A stretch of 30,004 bases of DNA from JBGTLA01 sp041744375. GTDB taxonomy: Bacteria; Actinomycetota; Acidimicrobiia; Spongiisociales; ZC4RG35. Of the stretch, positions 6,659 to 15,401 are shown piece after piece. Under the pieces are notes generated by a model. That model was given only the letters and a program-made list of their open reading frames with translations. It was not told where the DNA came from and searched no databases. The position numbers and the translations under genes are program-made. The first letter of the stretch is position 1, and the number at the start of each line of letters is the position of its first letter. Where the stretch lies: positions 1 through 30,004 of the forward strand of contig JBGTLA010000179.1 of the NCBI GenBank assembly GCA_041744375.1. Direction: 5' to 3'.

Positions 6659-9600
6659 ATGGAGTACCGGATCCTCGGTCCCCTCGAGATCATCGACGAC
6701 GACGGCGCACCGGTCGACCTCCGTCGATCCAAACCGAGAGCAGCGATCGCCCTCATGCTCACACGTCCCAATGAGGTGGTGTCGGTCGACCGGTTCATCG
6801 AGGTTCTGTGGGCGAATAGTCCACCTGTTCAGCCACAACAGGCCCTCCAGGTGCACATCTCCCGTTTGCGTAGCTCGCTGGGGCGAGCAGACGTGGTTGT
6901 CACCCGCAATCCCGGGTACCTCCTGCGCGTGGCTCCCGACGAACTGGATGCCGAAGTGGCGGAGCTGTTGATTCGGGAGGGCTTGCGGGCCGCGGAGGAG
7001 GGTGTTTCGGAGCTTGCGGTTCAACATCTCGGTGAGGCGCTGTCGCTCTGGCGGGGTGAAGCACTGGTCGACTTCCTGTACGAAGACTTCGCCCTGGGCG
7101 AGATCGAACGTCTGACGGAGTTGCGACTCGTGGCCGTCGAGTCGCTCATCGAGGCCGAATTGGCGATGGGCCTTCCTGGCGGTGGCTTGGTTCCAGAGCT
7201 CGAGTCCCTCGTCACCGAGCACCCACTACGGGAAAGGCTGTGGATGGCTCTCATGCTCGCTCTCTATCGTTCGGGTCGGCAGGCCGACGCCCTCCGGGCC
7301 TTCGGTCGCGCCGAGCGGATCCTGGGCTCAGAGCTGGGAATCGAGCCGTCCCCGAGTCTGCGCGAGCTGGAAGAGCAGATCCTGCTCCACGATGCTCGCT
7401 TGGACCATCTGCCCGTCCCCGCGGTCCACGCAGGCGCAGATCCGGTGCTGCCAAGCGGACGCGTGACCTTCTTGTTCGTCGAGGCCCTGGGCCAGGATGC
7501 TCAATCCGTAGAGGTCAGAGCCGAAGTCACCGATGCCGTCGTGGCCCACGGTGGGGTGGTGGAGCGAACGGCGGGAGGACGGTTGTATTCGGCGTTTCAG
7601 GTGATCGACGACGCGGTGGCGGCGGCCGCCTTTGTCCATCGCCGTCGTGGCGACCTGGTGCGCAGCGCTCTCCATACCGATGAGACGTCGCCGACGGGTC
7701 ATCGGTACGTGGGCCACGCCCCCAACCACTGCGCGGCCGTTCTCGGGCTCGGTGGAGACGGCCAGCTGCTCGCCACTCTGGCGGTGGTCGAGTCGGCCGC
7801 TTCGGCGACGGTCACGTTCACAGACGTGGGGGACTACCTGGTGGACGGCAGCGGTCCTCATCGGATCTATCAGGTTCTCGGCGAAGGCATGGCCGAGGCG
7901 CCTTCCCCCCTGCGGGCCACACCACTGTCGCGATCCAACCTCACAGATCCGCTGACGACATTCGTCGGCCGGGAGCGTGAAGTCTCTGAGCTTTCGAGTC
8001 TGGTGGCACACAAGCGACTCGTGACGATCACGGGACCCGGGGGAGTGGGCAAGTCGCGGCTGGCGGTGCGGGTTGGATCGCAAGCTCGGACATACCGCGA
8101 CGGCACGTGGCGGGTAGCTCTCGCCGACGGCGTCGAGGATCGGTTCGTGGCGTCGTCACTGGCGAGAGTGCTCAACGTCGAAGAGAGCGGCGCCGAGACC
8201 CGAGCCTTGGTCCTCGATGATCTGGCCCACCGACAGTGTCTCGTGATCTTCGACGACTGTGACGCCGTGCTCGACTCCACTGCCGAGTTGGTGGAGGCGA
8301 TCTTGGCAGATTGCCCCGCTGTCACTGTCCTGGTGACCAGCCGGGAGCGTCTCGGAGTGGTCGGAGAGGCGGTATATCCGCTGACGGCGTTGACACTGTC
8401 GGCGCCGAGCCCGGACTCTGCTGTCGTGGCGTCAGTCGCCGAATCGGTGCAGCTGCTGTGCGATCGCGCCCAGGCGGTGGACCCTCGCTTCCGTTTGACC
8501 GACGACAACGCCGCCGCGGTTGCGACCATCTGCGCACTGCTCGACGGTCTGCCCTTGGCTCTGGAGCTGGCAGCCGCCCGCCTCGATGTCATGACACCCG
8601 AGGAGCTGGCGCGTCGTCTCGAGGATTCGCTGGAGGTCCTGGTGGGTGGTCGGCGGGCCTTCGTGCCGAGACATCGAACCATGAGCGACGTAGTCGATTG
8701 GAGCGTTCGCCTCCTCGCTTCCGACGTGCAGGCTTTCGCTGCCGACCTGACCGTCATGGCCGGGCCCTTCGACCTTGCGGGGGCCGAAGCCGTAACGGAG
8801 GCTACTGGCGCATTGGGGATGCTCGCCAATCTGTCGGCCAAGTCGCTCTTGATGCAGACGCGTGCCGGGGAACGCACTCTCTTCCACCTGCCGCGGCCGG
8901 TCCGAGACCGGTTGGTCCGCCTGCTCCCATCGAACGAGCTCGAGCGATTGCAGGCCAGGCACCTGGCCCATTACCGCTCCATGGCCGAGCAGGCCAAAGA
9001 GCGGATCCGAACCCCTGAGGGCGCCAGTGTCCTGGACGAACTCGATGGTGTCCATGCTCAGCTGGCGTCGGCACTGGACCGGGCCCTGGACAGGGATCCC
9101 GAGGGAGCTCTGATCATGGCTGCGTCCTTGTGGCGCTTCTGGCTACAGAGGGGGCACATCGCCCGGGGACGCGCCTGGCTGGAGAATGCCCTCCAGGCGG
9201 CTCCGCCCGACTCGTCCGCCATGATCGAAGCGCTGCACGGAGCCGGGGTCCTCGCTTACGCCCAAGGAGACTACGTCGCGGCCGGTGCGCTGCGCCGTGA
9301 CGAGTTGGCCCTGGCGCGCCGGGCCGGAGACGAATTGGCCACCGCGTCGGCGCTGGTGTTCTTGGGTTCGCTGGCCAGGATCAATGGCGATGCCCGGGTG
9401 GCGGCTGAGATGCTGGAGGAGGGCCTGGCACTACAGCGTTCGCTCGAGGACGGGAGAGGCATGGCATCGGCCCTCTCCATGCTGGGCGCCGTCGGGGAGT
9501 TCGAGAGTCCGTTGATCGAGTTGTGCCGAGAGTCGATCGACATCTTTCGTCGCCGGGGAGATGACTGGGGGACGGCCACCTCCCTGTGGTATCTCGCCAC

Positions 9601-9946
9601 GGTCGTGATCGCCGAAGATCGTTCGGCAGGCAAGGCCCTCATGCTCGAGGCGGGCAACCTCTTCACCGAGCTCGGTGACCGCCGAGGCTCGGCGCAGTGT
9701 CTGCTCGAGCTGGCATCGGTGGCGGATGAGCTCGAAGCCACCCGATTGTTGGCGGCGTCGCACACCCTTTGGAGCCGGAGCGAATTTGCGCCCACCCCCG
9801 CCGAGCAACGGAAGATCGCAGCCGCCAAGACACGGCTGCAGCGCCGGCTGGGAGAGCGTTTTGCCATCGAGTGGCAAGCGGGAGAGTCTCTGTCGGCTGA
9901 GGACGCCTTCTCGCTCGTCGCCCAGCCCCCACCCTCGGGAACCTAG
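6659..9946 (+). CDS. AfsR/SARP-type regulator with degenerate class III cyclase domain, STAND ATPase and TPR repeats
   Basis: A 1095-aa transcriptional regulator. Residues 1-90 form an OmpR-type winged helix (starts MEYRILGPLEI; QALQVHISRLRSSLG). Residues 95-250 form the bacterial transcriptional activation domain (BTAD). Residues 269-405 resemble a class III adenylate-cyclase domain: VTFLFVEALGQD, HGGVVERTAGGRLYSAF and YLVDGSGPHRIYQV follow the cyclase pattern. Both metal-binding Asp positions are replaced (Glu in FVEAL, Gly in GGRL), so catalysis is unlikely. A STAND/NB-ARC ATPase follows, with P-loop GPGGVGKS (459-466) and Walker B LVIFDDCD (near 530). The C-terminus is TPR-like helical repeats. 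Such proteins usually activate nearby operons after ligand or ATP sensing. It converges on the kinase cluster; their stop codons overlap. Confidence 0.88.
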   Translation: MEYRILGPLEIIDDDGAPVDLRRSKPRAAIALMLTRPNEVVSVDRFIEVLWANSPPVQPQQALQVHISRLRSSLGRADVVVTRNPGYLLRVAPDELDAEVAELLIREGLRAAEEGVSELAVQHLGEALSLWRGEALVDFLYEDFALGEIERLTELRLVAVESLIEAELAMGLPGGGLVPELESLVTEHPLRERLWMALMLALYRSGRQADALRAFGRAERILGSELGIEPSPSLRELEEQILLHDARLDHLPVPAVHAGADPVLPSGRVTFLFVEALGQDAQSVEVRAEVTDAVVAHGGVVERTAGGRLYSAFQVIDDAVAAAAFVHRRRGDLVRSALHTDETSPTGHRYVGHAPNHCAAVLGLGGDGQLLATLAVVESAASATVTFTDVGDYLVDGSGPHRIYQVLGEGMAEAPSPLRATPLSRSNLTDPLTTFVGREREVSELSSLVAHKRLVTITGPGGVGKSRLAVRVGSQARTYRDGTWRVALADGVEDRFVASSLARVLNVEESGAETRALVLDDLAHRQCLVIFDDCDAVLDSTAELVEAILADCPAVTVLVTSRERLGVVGEAVYPLTALTLSAPSPDSAVVASVAESVQLLCDRAQAVDPRFRLTDDNAAAVATICALLDGLPLALELAAARLDVMTPEELARRLEDSLEVLVGGRRAFVPRHRTMSDVVDWSVRLLASDVQAFAADLTVMAGPFDLAGAEAVTEATGALGMLANLSAKSLLMQTRAGERTLFHLPRPVRDRLVRLLPSNELERLQARHLAHYRSMAEQAKERIRTPEGASVLDELDGVHAQLASALDRALDRDPEGALIMAASLWRFWLQRGHIARGRAWLENALQAAPPDSSAMIEALHGAGVLAYAQGDYVAAGALRRDELALARRAGDELATASALVFLGSLARINGDARVAAEMLEEGLALQRSLEDGRGMASALSMLGAVGEFESPLIELCRESIDIFRRRGDDWGTATSLWYLATVVIAEDRSAGKALMLEAGNLFTELGDRRGSAQCLLELASVADELEATRLLAASHTLWSRSEFAPTPAEQRKIAAAKTRLQRRLGERFAIEWQAGESLSAEDAFSLVAQPPPSGT

Positions 9947-12072
9947 TCGCGCACGCTCTCCCACCAGCTGCGGAGCTGGGCGGCGGTCCCGTCGCGGGTT
10001 ATGGCCTGAATCAGATAGATCTCGCTGTCTTGCGACCAAGCGATCGCCGGGTTTCCACCGGACAGGAACTGAAGCGACCGACCCACCGGAAAGCCGGCGA
10101 TCTCCCAGGGTTGCGGCGGCCGGCCGGTTGATTCCTCCAGTCGATCCCAGTACGCATCGAGGTCGGTGATGCTCTCCCAGGAGAGGGCACGTTGGATCGA
10201 GACCGTGAAACCGTCGGCGCTGACGGTGCACGACGCCAAGTGGGCCCGGGCCGTGTCCTCGTAGTCGTCTTGGCCCGCACGTACGGCCACGCAGCCTGCT
10301 CCGGCAATGAACGCGGCGGCCTCGACCAGTGCCTCCTCTTCGGCTGTCAAGGCCGGTTCGTCAGCCGGGCGGTTGCCTTCGCTGCTCCACCATTGCGCCA
10401 AGCCTGCCTCATCGCCATCGGCAGCATTGGCCTCTCCGGACAGCCATCCCTCGTCGTTGCTGTCGTAGGTCCAGAATCGGATGGCCTCACCGGTCGGTGC
10501 CACGTAGGAGATGAGGCGTCCCTGCCGAACGTTCGAGAGTGACCACCTTGAGGATGAGGCGTCGGCTTGCTGCTCATGGAAGGCGAGATGATCGTCTATG
10601 GCCTCACGTGAGTCCCAACTCTGGTAGGCAACGGCGAGCGGCGCCGCTGGTCCGCCGCAGATCACTTCGAACTCCGCCCCCGACTGAGGGTCGACACTGC
10701 GCGTGCAGTTGTCCTCGTCGGCGTGGGCGAAGAAAGCGATCAGGTCACGATGCCCGGGAAGGAATTCAGGATCAGCGTCGCGGGGCTCATCCTCTCCCGC
10801 GGTGGTGGTGGTGACCGGCGGCTGCGTGGTCACCGTGTCCGGAGCGATGGTGTCGGCCGTCGTCGGTTGCGTCGGCGGGGGCTCGACCTCCTCCGGTGTA
10901 GGTCGCATCATGGCTACCGCCACCGCCGCCACCAGCACTGCTGCGAGAGCTCCGCCGCCGATGAGCCGACGAGGCGACCAGAAGGGCTCGGGGTGCTCTT
11001 CGGTGGGCGGTGGGCTCGTCCCCGGCGGGGTCGCTTCGGGGACTGACTCCACGCTTTCGGGCCCGTCGGAGGGCGGCTCGCCGGGTAGGCCCTGGTCACT
11101 GGGCTGTTCCACCCGCGGCGTGGTGGGAGTCGATGTTGTGACGACGGGCGGGCGGGAAGCCGGGGTCGTCTCGGTGCCCGGAAGCTCCTGGCCTAATGGT
11201 CGGGGCGGTGGGACTTCGACGGCCGGGATGGAAATCTGGTCGAGTTGGGCAAGCCAGTCCTCTGCCGTGGCGTGGCGGTGGTCGGGCTCGGGCGCCAGCC
11301 CGCGCGCGATGAAGTCGTCGAGGTCGGCGGGAAGACCGGGGCGGTGCCGCGAGATGGCGTCGTATTCCAATCGCTGTTTCTTGAGCAAGACGGCCAGATC
11401 CGTTTCGCCTTCGAAGGGGGCCCGCCCGGCCAGCATCTCGTAGAGGATGACGGTGGCGGCGTAGAGGTCGCATCTGATGTCGGCGAGCCCTTGGGCCTGC
11501 TCGGGGGCCATGTAGGGGACGGTTCCGGCGGCGGTGGTGAGCACGCCTGCTCGCGCGCTCTCCAGTGCCCGGGCGATGCCAAAGTCGGCGAGGACAAGCG
11601 CCTCGTCGGCGCCGTTGACCCGACGGTGTTGGGGCAGGGACCGGTAGAGGACGTTGGTGGGCTTGAGGTCCCGATGAACGACACTGTGGTGGTGGGCGAC
11701 CGCCAGGCACTCACCGATCCGGTGGGCCACGTCGATGACGCTGCGCGCCGACACGGTGGCGCCCTCGGTGAACCATGCCCGGATCCGATCTCTCAGGGTG
11801 CCGCGGTCGGCGTAGTCGGCGACGAAGTAGGGACGCCCGTCCGGTAGGTCATCGATGGTGTGCACGCGGAGGATGCGCTCGTCGTCGAGCCGGCTGAGGA
11901 TGCGCGCCTCCTGGATGAAGCGACGACGAATATCGGGGTCGAGCGCATAGATGTCGGCGAGCACCTTGACGGCGACACGCCTGTCCAGGTCGGGGTCGTG
12001 ACACAGCCAAACGGCAGCAAAACCTCCCCGACCGAGCAGCCGTTCCACCCGGTACTTGCCGATCTGTTCCAT
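9943..12072 (-). CDS. Receptor Ser/Thr protein kinase with a duplicated extracellular domain
   Basis: A 709-aa PknB-type kinase, the last gene of the cluster. The kinase domain (about 7-280) is intact: LGRGGFAAV loop (13-21), Lys36, HRDLKPTN with Asp135 and Asn140, DFG at 163-165 and APE at 189-191. A Pro/Thr/Ser-rich juxtamembrane linker leads to one membrane helix (369-389). The outside part contains two similar units (about 442-563 and 580-706). Each has a Cys pair (456/472; 594/615), a central SW-x-S, a GRL/GRS strand, a DG segment and a closing WWSS or WWES. This suggests tandem duplication of one sensor domain. The start ATG at 12072 has a modest AAAGGT upstream; a 46-bp gap separates it from the FHA gene. 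The ligand is unknown. Confidence 0.9.
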   Translation of the reverse strand: MEQIGKYRVERLLGRGGFAAVWLCHDPDLDRRVAVKVLADIYALDPDIRRRFIQEARILSRLDDERILRVHTIDDLPDGRPYFVADYADRGTLRDRIRAWFTEGATVSARSVIDVAHRIGECLAVAHHHSVVHRDLKPTNVLYRSLPQHRRVNGADEALVLADFGIARALESARAGVLTTAAGTVPYMAPEQAQGLADIRCDLYAATVILYEMLAGRAPFEGETDLAVLLKKQRLEYDAISRHRPGLPADLDDFIARGLAPEPDHRHATAEDWLAQLDQISIPAVEVPPPRPLGQELPGTETTPASRPPVVTTSTPTTPRVEQPSDQGLPGEPPSDGPESVESVPEATPPGTSPPPTEEHPEPFWSPRRLIGGGALAAVLVAAVAVAMMRPTPEEVEPPPTQPTTADTIAPDTVTTQPPVTTTTAGEDEPRDADPEFLPGHRDLIAFFAHADEDNCTRSVDPQSGAEFEVICGGPAAPLAVAYQSWDSREAIDDHLAFHEQQADASSSRWSLSNVRQGRLISYVAPTGEAIRFWTYDSNDEGWLSGEANAADGDEAGLAQWWSSEGNRPADEPALTAEEEALVEAAAFIAGAGCVAVRAGQDDYEDTARAHLASCTVSADGFTVSIQRALSWESITDLDAYWDRLEESTGRPPQPWEIAGFPVGRSLQFLSGGNPAIAWSQDSEIYLIQAITRDGTAAQLRSWWESVRD

Positions 12073-12118
12073 GCCGTCATCGACCTTTCAGAGTCGAATG
12101 GAGCCGTGTACTCATCGA

Positions 12119-13267
12119 TCAACCGCGAGCCGGTACGACATTCGATTCGAATACGAGTCGGCGCTCGCCGATCGAAAGCTCGTTGCCCGGTTCCAGACGA
12201 GTGGGGGTGGCAGGATCGAGTCGAGACCAGTGCCCGTCACCGATGTGCAGGAAGGTGCCGTTGGAGGAACCGCGGTCGATGACGTTGACGTCCCATCCTT
12301 CGAGGCGTATCTCGGCATGTATCCGCGAGACGCTGTTCGAGCTGTCGGTGAGGGTGAGCGGCCGCGCCTCGCCGGCCCGCACCAAGGGATCACCCTCCGG
12401 CTCACGCCCGACGACGTAGCTGCCGCCGAGGGCAAAGGTGGCACCGTCGTCGAGGACGAGCAGCCCCAGGGGCGGGCGGCGGCCCTCGACGGAGACTTTC
12501 GTCACGTGGATCATCTTGATGCCACACAACGCACAGTATCTGGCGTCGGGATGGTTGAAATGGCCACGACTGCACTGTGTGCCCGACACCAGTTCCTCGG
12601 ACCCGGGGTCGCTGCTCGTCTCGTCGGCGACAGAGTCGAGCGACAACGGCGGACGCGACTCCGGCGGCTCCAGGCGGGTGAGGTCGATGAGCTCGAAGTG
12701 GGTGTCTCCTTCGGGAGCACCACTTCCGCTGAGGTTCTGGGAACTGCGCGGGTGCGGTGTGTGCTCATGTGATTCCACCACCGCACGGGAGTCATCGTTG
12801 CCGGTGGGGATCAGAAGAGCCCCTCCGGACGGAATCAATCCTTCGGTGATGTCCCAGGGTCCGGTCGAGGTGTTCGGCGCGGTTCCGGTGGGAGCAATCT
12901 CCAGTGCCGAATCCACGCTGTCGATGAAGCCGTCGACCCAAGTGGGGCTGTCGTCGCCGTTGAACAACTCTCGACCGCTCCCGTCACGAACCGTCACTCC
13001 GCCGTGGACCATGGCAACCAGCCCGCGCTGGCTGTCGGCGATGAGGCAGAAAGGATCCACCTCGACCCGGGGCATTGTCACCACTACTGCGGCCAGGGCT
13101 CGGGCAGCGGCGAGGCCGTCACCGTCTACCTCGGAGAGGGCGACTCGTAGTTTGGTGGCAGAAGCAGAGTCGGGGCGGCCGAAGCAGACCAAGAGCGAGC
13201 CGGGTCTGCTGTACATGAAACCCTCGCCGGGCACCGGCTCGACTCGTACGTCGCTGAGTGACTTCAC
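12119..13267 (-). CDS. Zinc-ribbon and FHA domain protein
   Basis: A 382-aa soluble protein. The C-terminus (about 284-375) is an FHA domain, with VVGRE, SRIHAE (314-319) and RGSSNGTF (332-339) supplying the phosphothreonine-binding Arg, Ser, His and Asn. Before it lies a short metal-binding motif, CSRGH...YCALCG (Cys232, His236, Cys245, Cys248). Residues 1-125 form an alpha/beta-looking region that I do not recognise (PVPGEGFMYSRPG, VAMVHGGVTV, PTWVDGF). The middle (130-230) is low-complexity and possibly disordered, rich in Ser/Thr/Pro and a plausible kinase target. Its start overlaps the stop codon of no other gene but the downstream kinase of 266 aa upstream in the transcript overlaps it by 4 bp (ATGA). 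Probably it reads the phosphorylation state of the neighbouring kinases; that partner assignment is inference. Confidence 0.85.
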   Translation of the reverse strand: MKSLSDVRVEPVPGEGFMYSRPGSLLVCFGRPDSASATKLRVALSEVDGDGLAAARALAAVVVTMPRVEVDPFCLIADSQRGLVAMVHGGVTVRDGSGRELFNGDDSPTWVDGFIDSVDSALEIAPTGTAPNTSTGPWDITEGLIPSGGALLIPTGNDDSRAVVESHEHTPHPRSSQNLSGSGAPEGDTHFELIDLTRLEPPESRPPLSLDSVADETSSDPGSEELVSGTQCSRGHFNHPDARYCALCGIKMIHVTKVSVEGRRPPLGLLVLDDGATFALGGSYVVGREPEGDPLVRAGEARPLTLTDSSNSVSRIHAEIRLEGWDVNVIDRGSSNGTFLHIGDGHWSRLDPATPTRLEPGNELSIGERRLVFESNVVPARG

Positions 13268-14064
13268 AGGCTTAGTTCCTCGAGCAGGTCGGCCATGTCG
13301 CTCGCCGTGGCGGGTCGTATGTTGGGGTCGTCAGACATGCATCGCTCGATGAGTGACCTGATGTCGGCGGGCAACGTCTCGTCGATCGTGGGTTGGGCGG
13401 TTGTGACGTGTCGCAGGGCGGCGAGGATATCGTGATCGGGGATGTCACCCATGACCGACCTGTCGGTGAGGGCCTTGTGGAGTGTGGCCGCCAGCTCCCA
13501 GATCTCGGTTGCCCGCGTGGCGGGTTGGCCGAGCACTCGACCGGGTGACATGCATTCGAGGGAGCCGATGGGGCCGCTGCCGGTGATGGTCATCCCCGGG
13601 TTGAGGACCTGGGCCAAGCCGAGGTCGGCCAGCCTGCCGCGCCCCCGATCCAAGAGGATGTTGGAGGGTTTGATGTCTCGGTGTGCCACCCCTACCTCAT
13701 GGAGGGCGTGGGCTCCCCGGGCAGCGTCGGCGACGGCGCGTATGGCAACCGACTCAGGCACTTTGCTGTCGGACTTGCTGTTGAGGGACCCCTCCGGGTA
13801 GTACGGGATCACATAGAAGAGCAAGCCGTCTTGTTGACCGGCGTCGATGGGCGAGGCGAGGTGTTCTGAGCTCACGGCTGCGAACAACCTCAGTTCGTTG
13901 GCGAAGCGCCGGAACTCGTCGGGCGAGGCATGCCGGTCCAGGATCTTCACCGCCACCCACGTGTCGTCGCGCTCGAGGCGCTCGGGGGGCGTTGCCTTGA
14001 AGAAACGTCCGTGGTTTCCGACGCCGATCAGCTCGGCGAGTTGGTAATCGGCAATCTGTCTCAC
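13264..14064 (-). CDS. Soluble Ser/Thr protein kinase, single domain, atypical activation segment
   Basis: A 266-aa kinase with essentially nothing beyond the catalytic domain and no membrane helix. Catalytic elements are GVGNHGRFF (glycine loop), VAVKIL with Lys40, HRDIKPSN with Asp130 and Asn135, and DLG at 147-149 instead of DFG. The activation segment is unusual: the APE motif reads SPG (173-175) and the usual DxWxxG region reads EIWELA (187-192). The ATP site looks intact but substrate docking or regulation is probably altered. The GTG start overlaps the TSUP transporter stop by 4 bp (GTGA), and its own stop overlaps the FHA gene start by 4 bp. This tight coupling to the FHA protein suggests a kinase-reader pair. 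Confidence 0.88.
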   Translation of the reverse strand: MRQIADYQLAELIGVGNHGRFFKATPPERLERDDTWVAVKILDRHASPDEFRRFANELRLFAAVSSEHLASPIDAGQQDGLLFYVIPYYPEGSLNSKSDSKVPESVAIRAVADAARGAHALHEVGVAHRDIKPSNILLDRGRGRLADLGLAQVLNPGMTITGSGPIGSLECMSPGRVLGQPATRATEIWELAATLHKALTDRSVMGDIPDHDILAALRHVTTAQPTIDETLPADIRSLIERCMSDDPNIRPATASDMADLLEELSL

Positions 14065-15401
14065 CCTTGCTTCTCCTCATGTGGCTTGTCCGGCTCAGGG
14101 CCTGGTCGCCGTGACGGTTGTGCCGCCACCGGCAACAGCCAAGCTCTGTAGTCCGGGCGGGTCTCGAGCTCAGAGCGCGACAGGGCGACGGAGTGCTCGA
14201 GGGGGGGCAGGCGGAAGAGGGAACGACGATTCTTGGCCATCCACCACATGCCGCCTGCCACCACGACGGCGGTGCCGGTGGCGTAAGCCACCAGGAGCGG
14301 GTCGCTCCACAGGGCGTCGAGGAAGATGACCGTGGACAGGGTTTCGATTCCGGCGAGAACCCATACGACGGTCAGCATCTTCCGCGTCGAAACCCGAGCG
14401 GCTACGGCCGACCCCAGGGGTACGCCCCAGGCCACCACCGGCACCCCTGCCAACCACATGCCGAACACGTCCGTTTGCCGGGCGGGCAGCGGCGAGCCGC
14501 CCGCTCCGAACACGGGTGCCGTCGCAGAGGAAGCTTCGTTCGTCACAGCCCGATCACCCACGGACACCACGTGGGAGCCGTCCTGGCTCAGATTCACGTC
14601 GAGTTGGCCGTAGAGGGCCCCCAACGCCACCAGACCGACGATGGACACGATGGCCATCAGCATCACAGCGGTTGGTCCGCCCACTCCCGGGTCGACCGTG
14701 AGCATCACCACCATCACCAGGTAGAAGAGCAGGTCGGCGCCCGACCCGGTCAGACCGGCGGCCACACCACCGACGAGGCAAGCCACGGTCAGCAATACCC
14801 AGATCCGGGCGTTCATCGGCGGCGCCTCCCGCCTCACGAGTCTCACCGGGACGCGAGCACCGAGGAAGGTGATGAGGGCCATCGCCAGAATGAGCAGAGT
14901 GAAGGTAACCTTCACGTAGGCGGGAGGCAGGGTGGAAGGGAGAAATGGCCGGGTGTGGTCGGTGAGGACGACCAGGGCCACCGCAAGGCCGATCAGGGTC
15001 GGGGGCAGAGCGCGCAAGATCGATGCCCACGCCACCCGTCGCCGTGTGATGAGGATGGCCAGGGCGGCGCAACCCAGCCCGACGGCCTGGATAGAGAGCG
15101 AGAAGGTGCGGGCCACTTCCGAGGGGATCCCCGATCCCTTGGTGAAAACGGGGAAGGCGACCGCCTCGGCGCCATGAGGCGTCAGTCCCGTCACGAAACT
15201 GCCGAACACCATGGTGAGGCTGGCCACCCAGTTGTCGGTCACCCGGCCCCATTTCCCGGTCGAGCTCACATAAAGAACCCAGACGACGGTCACCGCCACC
15301 AAGACGCCCAGGGCGCTGCGCCGACGCCGATTGGTGGCATGGCTGCGGGCGGCAAGACCGGAGGAGATGAACTCCAATCCCCCCGGGTCGGCGGCGGTCA
15401 C
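14061..15401 (-). CDS. TauE/SafE (TSUP) family membrane transporter
   Basis: A 446-aa multi-helix membrane protein, with about eight or more hydrophobic segments. Two TSUP-type half-repeats are visible: the first around FVTGLTPHGAEAVAFPVFT, the second around AAGLTGSGADLLFYLVM, each followed by a PTAV/SLSI-like helix. TSUP proteins move sulfite, sulfoacetate or other sulfur/organic anions across the membrane. I chose GTG 15401 because it overlaps the previous stop (GTGA) and is preceded by GGGGGGAGA; a longer frame from 15482 would overlap the upstream gene by 85 bp. An extracytoplasmic-looking loop (about 275-330) and a hydrophilic C-terminal tail of about 50 residues are larger than in minimal family members. 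The cargo is unknown. Confidence 0.82.
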   Translation of the reverse strand: MTAADPGGLEFISSGLAARSHATNRRRRSALGVLVAVTVVWVLYVSSTGKWGRVTDNWVASLTMVFGSFVTGLTPHGAEAVAFPVFTKGSGIPSEVARTFSLSIQAVGLGCAALAILITRRRVAWASILRALPPTLIGLAVALVVLTDHTRPFLPSTLPPAYVKVTFTLLILAMALITFLGARVPVRLVRREAPPMNARIWVLLTVACLVGGVAAGLTGSGADLLFYLVMVVMLTVDPGVGGPTAVMLMAIVSIVGLVALGALYGQLDVNLSQDGSHVVSVGDRAVTNEASSATAPVFGAGGSPLPARQTDVFGMWLAGVPVVAWGVPLGSAVAARVSTRKMLTVVWVLAGIETLSTVIFLDALWSDPLLVAYATGTAVVVAGGMWWMAKNRRSLFRLPPLEHSVALSRSELETRPDYRAWLLPVAAQPSRRPGPEPDKPHEEKQG

